From Aptenodytes patagonicus (Eukaryota > Chordata > Aves > Sphenisciformes > Spheniscidae), in assembly GCF_965638725.1 (NCBI RefSeq), contig NC_134949.1, positions 103,894,586 to 103,958,585 of the forward strand: a DNA stretch of 64,000 bases. Direction: 5' to 3'. The notes beneath the pieces are model-generated. The model was not told where the DNA came from. It did no database searches and worked only from the letters and a program-made list of their open reading frames with translations. The translations under genes and the position numbers were made by a program. This document shows, piece by piece, positions 7,900-19,100 of the stretch. Position 1 is the first letter of the stretch, and every line of letters begins with the position of its first letter.

Positions 7900-10800
7900 G
7901 GTGTTTGGATTACTGAGTCGGGAAGGACAGCAGGGAAATGGGATGACATCAGGTAAATAGGGCTCAGGATTTTTTTATTTTTCTCCACTATGTAAATCCC
8001 TAAGCTGAATAGATAAACTCAATAAACTTGAACTCCTCCTTTCCACCCTGCAGCCTGTTCAGTGTGAATCTGAGCACAAAGTAATAAACCAAATTTGGTG
8101 CAGCTTATAAACACTTCTTCCTTTCATTTACATACGTGGAAGAATTTGTAATACACTTTCTAGCTGAAAAGTATATCACTATAGGATTTGGATCCTGGAG
8201 TTTCCTTCCTGGGTTGCATGAAATCAATGGTTTGAGCAATGAGATCTGCCATAAAAGGGGAAATTCAGAAGAAATTACACCAAACAGGTCCTGATCCTGG
8301 AACCTGGTTTCTCTTTAAGCACTTCTAGATTTGTACTAGTAAACTTCTAACCTCAGTTTCTTCACTTTCTGTTTAAAATTATATAGTGTTTTTCAAGCAT
8401 TCAGAAGTTGAGAAATGCTCTGAAAACTCTTTTTATTCCTATCTGTACTGCAGATGCTGTAACTGTAATTGTTATTACTTTAATAAAGAAGAAAACTTCT
8501 TTTAGGGGTTGTATCTAAGCTTACATATGGTCTTACTATAGTGAGAAAAAGAGATTTTGACTTAGTTTAAATCAAAGGTCTCAGCAGAAGATGGCAATTT
8601 AGGGGAAGGTTGATGCTTAGCTCTTAGAATTGGGAATGCTGGTTGGTTTTGTAAATCTGTGCTCTTTAGTTTCCAAATTAGCTGAGGTTATGACACTTAT
8701 CTGCAGATCTGAAGTTATTAAAATCCAATTATTTCTCAGCTTTCAAGCTCCTGAGCAGCTTTCCTACACTTAACTTTGCTTTGTTCTTGATGAGCTTTAC
8801 AGGTCATGCTTGATCTGTCAACTCTGCAATTGAAACTAAATTCTGGTTTGTTTATTCTTCCGAGTGACCAATAGGTGCCAATAACAGTATTTCAAACTGT
8901 TAAATCCAGGTGGCAAGGTGAGCAAAGCCACATCATCTGTTATCTGTAGAGTTCTATTTTTCTCAGTGTTAATGTAGCATGAACTCAGATCTCATCGAAG
9001 GAGAGTTCACGTCGCCTCCCCAGCCCTTCCTGTGACACTGCAAGTGCTTGAGCGTGGCGATGCTGAGACCCAATAGTTGGTGTCCTCAGTGTCTACTGGG
9101 AGTTGCCTGTTACCACATGCCTGCCTCTGTAAGCTTGGGGTTGAGGGTTTTTTTTGGTGTGGTGGGGTTTTTTGTGTTTGGGGTTTTTTTGTCTTGGAGG
9201 GTAAAAACTTAAGAAAAGCACTTGAGGGTTTTGTGCTAAGCCCTGCTTGGTGGAGTCTAGATCCAGGGCTTCTTGAATACTGCGGTGTGATCGTAATGGG
9301 GGAAAAAAAACCCAACAGGATCTACACTTTGCAGAAGGTTTTTGTGGCATGTTTGTGACCTCTTGGGAGGTCCTCAGAAGACTTGAAAATGTGTCTGGAA
9401 GCATCCCATGTTTGCTCTGGTGCTGTTTTTTGCCCAGGTGCTTTTCTTGAGCCTGCAGTAAAGCATATGTCCGGTTAGGGAAGGTGATGGTTTTGCTTGT
9501 AACCCACTAACAAACACTGGTTTGCTGCTGCTTTTGTTTGAGATTGGCATGCAGCTCATTCCTGCTTCTCTCATCCAGTTGCCAGACAGGTTCAGCTAAA
9601 GCCAGAGTAAATTGTTTAAGCTGGGGACATCAATCAGGCAAGTTATAATCAGGTTAAAAGCATTGGTCAGTTTGGTTTTTTAGAATAAAACCAAACAAAA
9701 CCAAGACCAGAACCCTTTTATAGAGAAGGGCGGCATGCAGATGACTTTTAATGAGGGAGTAGAGCTGTGTTGTCAGCTTCTGTGAATCTTTCTCAGGCTG
9801 TGTAGCGACTACAACTCTGACTCAAGTGTACCTTATGGTGGAGGGTAGGGGATTAAATGGTCTTTGTGGTCCAGCTCAGGGCTAATGGGTCTCTGTTCAA
9901 AACAGCCTCCTGCCTTTTCAGGTTTGATAGTGTGTGTGGGGGAAATCTACGAAGATGCTTTATTCTGTCCTTTCATGCCTGAGGGCCATGGCCCCATGGG
10001 CAGAAGGCCTGAGATACTTCCAAAGAAGAAAGATGCTCCTCCTAGGAAGTTGCAACTACACAGTTTTCAAGACTGAACTAAGAAACCTGCACTGTAATGA
10101 AGCTTGCTTAGGTTTAAAAAAATAAAAAATAATTGTTTTCCCTCTTCAGCTGGAGAGGGAAGAGCACAACCCCTGACTCATCTCTCGACTCCTTGTTGAA
10201 ATCCAGCTGTTCTAACACAGGACAATGATTTCTCCCTGAAGGTACAGAAGGTAATCTGCAGTAGATATACCCTAGTAGGAAAATAACCAAAGGGAAGTAC
10301 GATCATAAAATGACAGAGCAGCTGCTGCCTAGTAGCCACCTTACTGCCCAGGAAGCTTTGACTCTTCATGTGGGAGACAGGGTAGAGATGCACTTGGTGA
10401 CCCAGAACTGAAGAGTATGTAGGGAGTGCTGCATTGCCATGATATCTGGCCTTTTCTGGCTGAGTTACCAAACAAGCTTAGCTTTTACCCTTGTGTGACA
10501 TTCAATGGCCAGGAGTGCTCAGACTCCACTCTGCATTAGTGGTTTGTTGGCATGCCAGGGTTTGAAGCCAGTGTCTGTTCAATGCAGTAGATGCTTGGAC
10601 TTTCAAGCTAGAAATAAGGCCTGAAAAGTCCTGTCTGTATGCACCCTCTGTCCTTCCTTGTTTACCCTGCCAGGGCAGGGGTAAGGCAGCCCATCCTTAG
10701 CCTGACAAAGTTGGGATCATGCAGTTCATCTCCCTTGCTCAATCCCTGCCAGCGTCTAGGCAGGACAGAGCCTGTTTGCTGGAGTAGAGCATGTCCCATA

Positions 10801-11160
10801 TTCCTGACATGATGTCACCTCACTCACTGCTGGGGCTTAGCATAGATCCTGAGCTATAGACAGTACCAGGATTATTATGGTGCCGTTTTGTCTTTGATCA
10901 GTGCAACAGAGGGTATGTGCTGGGAATGCAGGGATGTTCCTGGCAGATTTTGACAGTCTCTTTGCTTCTGTTGCTCTGACAGTTCACACACAGCTTGAGA
11001 CTTTTCTGGTTACAGTTGGCTGGAGTGCCCTGGTCCATGCTGCCTTTAGTCCCCTAGGACCTTGAACTTCTGTCTGCACAACTCCAAAGAAAATGATGGA
11101 AAATGTCTTGTTTTATCTGAAGAAGAATAATCAAATAGGCTGCAAGGGGAGTATGGTTGG

Positions 11161-11184
11161 GGGGTGTGTGTGTGTGTGGGGGGG
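11161..11184. repeat. GT microsatellite flanked by G-runs
   Basis: A short (GT)n run between two G-runs in the upstream PTGFRN intron. Confidence 0.85.
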
Positions 11185-13076
11185 AATGTCAGGAAACGGA
11201 CTGAATTCACACAGAAGGAGTTTGGATAGAGGCTGAGGAAGCAATCAGATTAATCTCTCTCCGTTTCCCCAGAAAAGGATCCCATCATGCTGAGCTTAAG
11301 TTAGGGCTGCAGGCTGCTCGTGAAGTCACTACGTGAACAGCCGAACTTCAGAGCATTCTGGGTCTCTTATTTCCTTAAATATGTTCTAGCATAAGCATGT
11401 AGGAGTCTCAGCTGGTAGTCCACATGTAACCTCTATTGCATCTCTACCACCCTCTTATCCTTGCTTGGTGGGGTAACTTGCAATCTTAATTTTTAATAGA
11501 GAGGACTTCTAGTGTCAAAATGGATACAAACCTCTGGGATTATATGTCTACATACTACCCTTGTGTACAAAGTACAACTGCTTCTGGGGCAGAGAAGAGG
11601 GCTGTAAGAAATTTATGGTATAACAAAGAGCAGCACATTGTGCCCAGTGGAAATTGTGGGGGGAATTTTGGAAGCCATGGAAGTAATTATTGCGTTATAA
11701 TTGGAATTCATGTCTTGGTGTGCTGTGTAATCTCTGCTGACCAAAACAAGCCAGGCCCTTGTAGTCTAGAATAGTTTCACCAAAAATGACAGCTCTAGCT
11801 TCATGGCACATCCAAGTTTCTTTCCAGAACCTCAGTCTGGAAGTGATGTGATAAGTGTGTGCGGTGTGGTGAGTTATTAGCATAGCGTTCCACAGAAACC
11901 TGTTGGGAGGGCAAGGGACAAGTGGGTTGTCTTGGATGATTTCCTTAAATGTTCTCCGTCAAAAGCATTGTTTGCCACTGATCTTCAGTGGATTTGAAAT
12001 TTACAGTTCCTGTACTAAAATAGTAGCATGTAAGAGTGGAGGAGGGCAAATCTTCCAACAGCTTTTCTTTCTTCCCAAACTACCTTTCTATGTTGTTGCT
12101 GCTGCTGTCCCAGAGGTAGCTAAGCCAGGTAATGATAGCAGCTAATGGAGTCCAGTGGCGGTAAAAAGGATTACTTCTTAATCTGAGTCCCAAGTTCCTT
12201 CTTGGGTTCCCTGGCCCCTTCCCCCAAAGCCATCCTGGAGGCCACCATTAGCATCAGCTTTCCTCCTACTCATCTCCTTCGCCTTGTTTAGTAGAAAAAT
12301 CACTAAGGGTATTTTACGCATTCTTCAGTTTCTGCCCTGTGAAATAGAGGGTACTAGCGATGTTGGTATATCTGGGGAGTTGTGGTTTTGTTAATTTTGC
12401 ACCAGAGATGCAGTTGTTGTCAAAATTTGGGAGAGTTTTGTTTTTTAACTTATGTACCTCAGAAGTCAAACACCACGTTATCATGGTGTCTGAGCATTTT
12501 ATTAACAGCCTAATGGTTTTCACCAATATCATCACCACTTTGCAACTGAAGGAGTTACTGTACCCTTGGGCTTTGAAACATCATCTACAGAAGAAGCTAT
12601 CTGTGGCAGAGCCTGAAGGAAAACCCACAGAAAAGTGTTATCAGATGCACTTGTATTGTCCGTGTTTCAGTTCCGTAGCAGAACCATGTGTATTGTTAAA
12701 ATACTGGTTTGCTCTAACTTGAATTCCTATTGACAGCCTCAGCCAAAAAGATCCATGCTGGATTAGCCTGAAGACCTGAACTCTCATGCTCTTAAAGGAG
12801 TCATCAGTGGAAGACGGGCTCCTTTTGTGCAGGACAGTAGACGGCAGACTTGGGCAGCAGCCTCTGTGTTGGCTGACAGGTCTGGCAGTTTGGGTACTTT
12901 CTCTTAGTGAGGAATTAATGGCTAAAAATGGATAACTATTTTGCGAAAACTTAGATGATTGCTTAGATAGAGCTTTGTCTCCACAAACTAGCAGAGAATA
13001 CTTCAAAAACATGCAAGAAAGGTTTTGGACACTGAAGAAAAGCCTGTCATGAATAATTGTGGTTACTCTTTTCTAG

Positions 13077-13184
13077 GTCCTGTGTTTAATGTCTCAGTGC
13101 ATTCTGACAACCCGACGATTTACCAGGGTGAACTGGCAGATTTGCTGTGTATCGTCACAATGGAAGGAATGGCACTTGAGCCAG
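13077..13184 (+). CDS. PTGFRN: PTGFRN exon: first half of Ig-V domain 6
   Basis: A 108-nt exon (36 codons, phase 1 in and out). The acceptor is TTTTCTAG at 13069-13076 and the donor is G|GTATTT at 13184/13185. It encodes the start of the domain (GPVFNVSVHSDNP) with an N-glycosylation sequon (NVS), then the B-strand cysteine in DLLCIV. It closely resembles the same region of mammalian PTGFRN. The exon breaks the domain after ALEP. The split Asp codon is completed by the next exon, giving the family's DDM-F-DVSW sequence. Confidence 0.95.
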
Positions 13185-16100
13185 GTATTTTGGCAAAATT
13201 ATTTTACTTGTAACTCATTTGCTTTCACCAGGCAGAATAATACCAGCTGTTACAACTCTACGTCCTTTGAATGAGGCTGGAGAATTGAGAACCAGCATTG
13301 AAAATCCTATAGCACTAGATAAATACAGGAGAGCATGTTTGTTTTACACAGCCCAATTTAAAACAAGGTTTTTTGTTTCACATTCTGAGGGGAGGGGAAA
13401 AAAGTGTTCTTACTGCTAAACCCCACTGTGCCATCTGTACCAACCGACCCTGCAGCTGGCAGTCTCAGCCTAAAACCACTAGATGGGCCATGAAAACTAT
13501 TCCTGTTTCCTTTAATTGGAAAGGAGGTCCATTGGCAAAACCGGTTAAGAGAAAATGGTCATCTGTAAACAAATCTTAAAGTCACTTGGCCAGTCAGCTT
13601 CATGCTTCAGAGTGAATTTAAGGCTTAATGTAAATCTGAAAATCACAGTAATTGACTACTGCAGCCTCAATGCCAAAAATGAATGTTTATTGATGATGCC
13701 TTCAGAGGTGAGCCTCATTTTTTGTGTGGAAGAAAGAAACACAGTACCTAATTGCTGTGAAAAGGTAGCAGACACTTTAAAGGCAAATTTTTATGAAGAG
13801 CTGAAAAGTTCAGAGAATTGCTCAAAACCTAGCTGCTTGCCAAGCATTGCCTGAACTGCTTTTCATCAAAATGCTGTGACAATAACTCTGGTTATTATAC
13901 CCAAAATTTGGGTTCGGAGTGAGTTTAGTTTTTTTAAAGTAATTCTCTCTCTATATATGAATATAAAAATGTATTTAAAGTAAATCTATAAATATGTATG
14001 TAAATATAAATATATAAATGTATATACCTAAATATAAAGATTTCATGATTCATGCGAAACTTAGAAATCTACGTGTAAGCCACTACAAAAGAGGTGCTGT
14101 GCAGAAAATATTAGTTATAATGTAATGATGATTAATAATGCTCATAATGCTGATGAGATGAAGTACCAAGCTTAGTAAAGGCCCATCACTTTGAAATTCC
14201 AAGATGTCTGTTCTACATTAAATCTGAGTGTAGCGGGGAAGCAATTTGCTAGATTACAGTTGTGTGCTGCCTGTGAAAAAATGATAGAAGTCTGTGGATT
14301 GTATTATTGAAATGCTTAGTAGGGAGGAAAAGCTGAGTAAACTTTATTGCTGTCAAAAGATTCATAGTCTGGGATATTGGACACAGTAAGCAGCGACGTA
14401 TGCCTGTATGTACACCTCAGTCTGTCCTGTGGTTTCTGCTCAGCAGGAGGCCTCTTCTAAGTTGAGGTGTGCCCAAGCTCTTACAGGTATTGTTGCGAGG
14501 CAGTACCCAAAGCAGCTGGTGTCCTTTGCAAAGCAATAATTGCTGGCAGGGAGCACCTGCCGCTTCTGCTGGTGTTCGACAGCTAAAATAAGCTTGGGGT
14601 TGCCTTGTGAAAGAGGCCTCAGCATCCCTGACTCACTTAAAACTTGAAAAGAGGCCAGTTAGTAACAGTGGGGCTCTCCTGTTAGTGCTCCGCTGCAGTT
14701 GGGTTTGTGATGGTTTTTTGTGTGTTTGGTAGCTTGAGACTGGGAGAAGCACTGACAAGATAAGGATAATTAATCAAAGGGATCGAAGTGAAAAGGTGTC
14801 CTCTTCGAGGAGCTGCACATCAGCACAATTCAGTTTTAACTAGGCAACTTCATAAAGGTTCATGGATGTCTGTTGCATTGATAGATGATGCCTGGAGTTG
14901 GAAATTATGCTGTTTCCAACTGTCATGAGCAGCCAGTGCAGTTTTAAATGTCGGCACTGTAATCTGTTCTATAGCTGGGTAATGCCATCTTGAACATGGT
15001 AGATCTCTGCCCCTGTGTTTGGGGTTTTTTTTCCTTGTTTTGGGTTGGTTTTTGGGTTGGTCCTTTTTTGTCTCTAATGGGGCAGATGAGGCACAGGCAA
15101 CAGATACACCTAGAACGGAGTAAAGTGTGGCATTGTGGCAGGTTTTGAGGGAACCTTTCAGTCTATGCTCTGAGCCTCCAGTTGCTGAATGAGCAGGATT
15201 TGGGGCCTAACCAGCCATGCTGTGTGGAGAAACCCCATATGGGCCTGAGAAGCTGGCCCCTCTCCAGTCCTTGCTGGTCCTCTGGATGAGACCAGCAGAA
15301 GAGCTGCAGGGAACAGCTGGAATCTATGCAACAGCTATAGGGTGTGCAGACTTCCCTTGTCAGTCTGCCTTCTTGGCCTTAAGAGATGGAGGGGACTAGA
15401 GCAGTGGGATAACAGAGCAGGTTAGGTGAAGAAGGGCCTTAAGGGCTCATACGATAACAAACAGATATAGTTCCTCAGTAGTAACCTTATTTCCCTGTAT
15501 CCCATCTCTGATCGGTCTCTATGCTGAGTCAGTATCATAATTTAATTCACAACTGGAATGGAGAACTTGTTTGGCACTCATTAAAAGCATTAGACAGACT
15601 GTGAAAATAACAGGGCTGTCTCATCCCAGTGGGGAAATGAGGCACGTTGTTAGGGAAAGCCGACACCAGGTAATCAGATAAACAGAGCAAGAGTTGCTAG
15701 CATCTCCTAGAAGAAAACAGCAGTACAGACATGGTCTTTCCATTTGGGAATGTGATGAGAAAGAAGAGCAGAGCAATTGCATTTGACTCTCTTCTGAGGG
15801 GCATGATGACTTTCAAAGGCCATCTACTCTTCTGGTGTCAGACCTGCTGCAGGGCTGTGTTTTGGGCCCTCTTGTGAGCAAAGAAGCATCAGGGAATTTC
15901 ATAGGATGTCTTGTTAAATGTGCATCCAAAACACTTTGAACACACTCGGTATGACAGCCAGCTTTGCTCTTATAGACGTAGGCACTCAACTTTGCAAGCA
16001 TGCATGTGGGTTAGTATGTATGCTTCCTGTAATAAGTTAAGGTGTCACATGCCATCTCTTCTCCCTCTTTGTATGCACAATCAGAAAAATAAAGTACTTC

Positions 16101-19100
16101 CAAGGAGCTGAGAAGTTAAATGACCAATGTTCTTTGTCAGTGCCCTTCTTTGTTACAGTTAGATTGAACCATTTGTTTCTAGAAGCGTTACTTATGGGTT
16201 GGACCCTTGTCTAGTAGAGGCAATTCACAATACTCTGTGTGTGTTTGTGTGTACCCATCCTGTGGGAAATTTTCAAAAGGGTGGAAAAGGTTTTGGCGTG
16301 ACTGCTGTGTGCTTTAATTTCCTCTGCTTCTTTGAGACCCTGCTGAAATGGAGTGTGTATTACTAAGCTCAGTACATGGCAGCAACTGCTCCATCTAAAG
16401 AAGTGCTCCTTTGGCTTGGCAGCTGTGGTTGGTGTTTTGAATTGATATGAGGGGAGTATGTGTGTGTCGGCGGGAATAGTAGTTCTTCTGTGCCCTGAAG
16501 ATATAAAAGCTGCTTCTGATACTTCTGTTGAATACACATTTTCACAAATGATCTCTCTAGACTTCCCAGATCACCCCTTCTTGGGTTATGTGCTTAGGGA
16601 TTTAAAAGTATTACTTACTGTGCCTGAAAGGAGATGTGTTTTTATCTGCTCCAGACAGACCCAGTGGGTACTCTGGAGAATTTAACAAAACCAGCTTGTT
16701 TACCTCTTGTATGACTTGAAGTGGTTTGCTCAGCTCTCTAGGAAGCCCTATTCAACCTCATTTAAATGTAGTAAACAAAAAGGGTCTCAAAATTGTGATT
16801 CAGCACTGTAACAAGATGCTGAGAGAGCTCCATTCTAAGTAGTGGAAGTGTATGGTTCCTAAGAGCTGGTCTAGAAATAGGATTCCCTGTTTTGAGGAGT
16901 AATTGGCCAGGGAAGCAGCTAAGACCCAGACAGCTTAGTCCTGTGTGTCAAATTGAAATGTGCATAAAGATGTGCTTTACATGTTGATGATCCTCACTAA
17001 CTGAGGAGGGGAGGAAGCATAGCACCACTATTGCTCTGCTCACAGAGCTCTGAAGCATCCAGCTCCCAGTGCTTTGTGTTCCTTTATGAAAGCAGCTGAG
17101 TTGCATGACCTGGGGCCACTGAGGTCCTTGATGGCCTTCTGAGCTTGGCACTGAGATGTTATGCTTTCCTCTGTGGGACACCTGGACAAGGTGTCCCACG
17201 CTACTTACAACATTGTGGAGCATGGAAGGAACTGGTGGAAGAAACCTTTGTAGTGTTAAGTGTGAGTGTGGTTCTTGTGGTTGGGTTTGGTTTTGGTAGA
17301 CTGGGGACAAAAATTGTGAGTATGACTTGTCAACATTGATGCAAGATGTGTGTGGAATGGTACAGGTGCTTTTGGGAAGCCTAGTGTGTGACCTGTTTTA
17401 TGTCAGTAAAAGTACATATTTATTAGCACTTGGGAGCTGCTAGGCATGGTTATCACTGATCTTTAGAGAGCACCTGATTTATGTCCTGGTTTTGCTAAAT
17501 TTTCCGGTGGTTTTATTGCATGAAAACCAGGGATACAAAGAAATGAATCAGATGACTTTGCTGTATTAAGCTATTTCAAGGAGGATAGTGACAAAAAGTA
17601 CTCAGAGCCAAATCCTTCCTCTGACTGTAGTGAATCACTAATTGCACACTGTGTATACTGACTAATAAAATATGTTGGCATAATACTGTTGTCCCATGTT
17701 GTAATTACAGAAGATAGATTCAGCTATTTCAAAATGACAGCAAGTGCCTGCACTCATTTTTGTATGTGGAGGGAAGGGAACCTCAAATTAACTGAAACTG
17801 AAAAGAAAGAATTCTTCAAAGGTAGCAAGTTGTCTGGGAATCTGAAGGCTAGATAATTTTTTTTAATATCTAAATTTATTGTTCAAACCTTTTTTAGCAA
17901 GTGCAATGGTGTGTTCAGCATAGTTGGACTAAGCCTGGAAGGTGTCCATATGCTCCTGCGGTACCTGGAAACACAAGAGCTAATGGCACTCTTGATGATC
18001 TTTGGAAGGAATTGGTCGTTCCCAATGTGACTGCCTGTGGACTGGTGCTATTACCGTATTTGGCATAAACAGGCAGCAGAGACAGAGTAGTTTATAGAAA
18101 CAGAGCTCTCTCCAGTAGAGGCCGTTTCCCACAGGCGGTTGGATGAGTACACAAAGCAGAGGTCAAAGTTTTTGGTCCTGTTAACTGAACATGTGTTTAT
18201 GGTAATTTTTATTAACTTTGCTTTCAAGGGAAGCGGTCTGAGTGCTATGCCAAGTAACTTATAGTAGTATTTATAGTACGATTGGCAGGAGTGATTGTTG
18301 TGGGGGCTGCTGGTCCTTATGACCTATGCTGACCCCCGTGTAGGACTGGGAAACCTACTCCTGCTGTAGGGCTGCAAAAGAGGCAAGGTGCTCTCTTGAG
18401 GTTCTGTGCTGTCAGCCGGGGTAGCTGGCTGTGGCAGGGAGGGCAGGAAACTGGCTGGTGCCTCAAAACAGTTTGATCAGCCAGGGTCTCTGGTAGTAAC
18501 ATCTGCTTTCTCATCTTTTTGTTTCGTTTTTGAAGATGTGTGTAAAACCAGTGCACCTTACAGGGGAGTTAATTATACCCCAAACAGTGGCTGGTTTTTG
18601 TCTGCGGTAAGGGAAAATGTTCTGTCTGGCCAGCTGATGTTATACTTCAAGTAGCAGAGCTGAGGATGTCCCTTTACTTCACTTTACTTTAAAATAATAT
18701 TTTAAGGTTCCCTTCCTTCCTGAAGTGTTAGCTTGCCTGATAGAGGCTTAAAAATTTTCTTCACTTATATCTGCAAAGAATTTGAGTACAGCAGTATGTT
18801 TAGGGCTTTAATTTTTCCATTAGCCTGGAGATCAAATGTGGAAGTTCAGAGAAGAGCAAACTCAATTAGGTGAAAGATCAGTTTTAAATTTCAGATTGCT
18901 AATACTGTATTTTTCAGAGATCTCAATACTAGCAAATGGAGGTTTGATACATTGCCAAAATCACTGGGACTGTCTTAGGCGTGAAAAGGTTAAGCCCTGT
19001 GCGCATTTTCTACCAGTACCCAAAACTCAGGACAGAAATAGTAACCTCTGTTTCCAGTTTGGGCCCATCAGTTTGCTCATGTGCCAGGAAGGAAGACCTG

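Larger units (their letters stand above)
5010..7904 (-). mobile_element. Endogenous LTR retroelement, internally deleted, with one long ORF
   Basis: On the minus strand the order is: 5' LTR (7899 to 7233), primer-binding site just inside it, one long ORF (7130 to 5277), and a shortened 3' LTR (about 5443 to 5015). LTR ends are TG...CA on either strand. The short flanks GGTGG (5010-5014) and GGTGT (7900-7904) look like a target-site duplication with one change. No protease, reverse transcriptase, integrase or envelope frame is present, so the element is non-autonomous, either by deletion or as a family trait. It is inserted antisense in a PTGFRN intron. The LTR type is one I associate with abundant repeats of non-galliform birds, but the family name cannot be settled here. 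Confidence 0.85.
1..13076 (+). other. PTGFRN: PTGFRN intron (3' part), interrupted by an LTR element
   Basis: This stretch lies upstream of the first recognisable PTGFRN exon in the window and ends with a polypyrimidine/AG acceptor at 13075-13076. No open frame here carries the Ig-V signature (B-strand Cys, C-strand Trp, D-x-G-x-Y-x-C) expected of the earlier PTGFRN exons, so it is read as one intron of more than 13 kb whose donor lies off the left edge. It contains the LTR element at 5015-7899, G/T-rich low-complexity runs near 9140-9190, and a GT microsatellite near 11161-11184. Otherwise it looks like ordinary unique intronic DNA. The open frames of 60-200 codons here have no recognisable domain. 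Confidence 0.8.
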
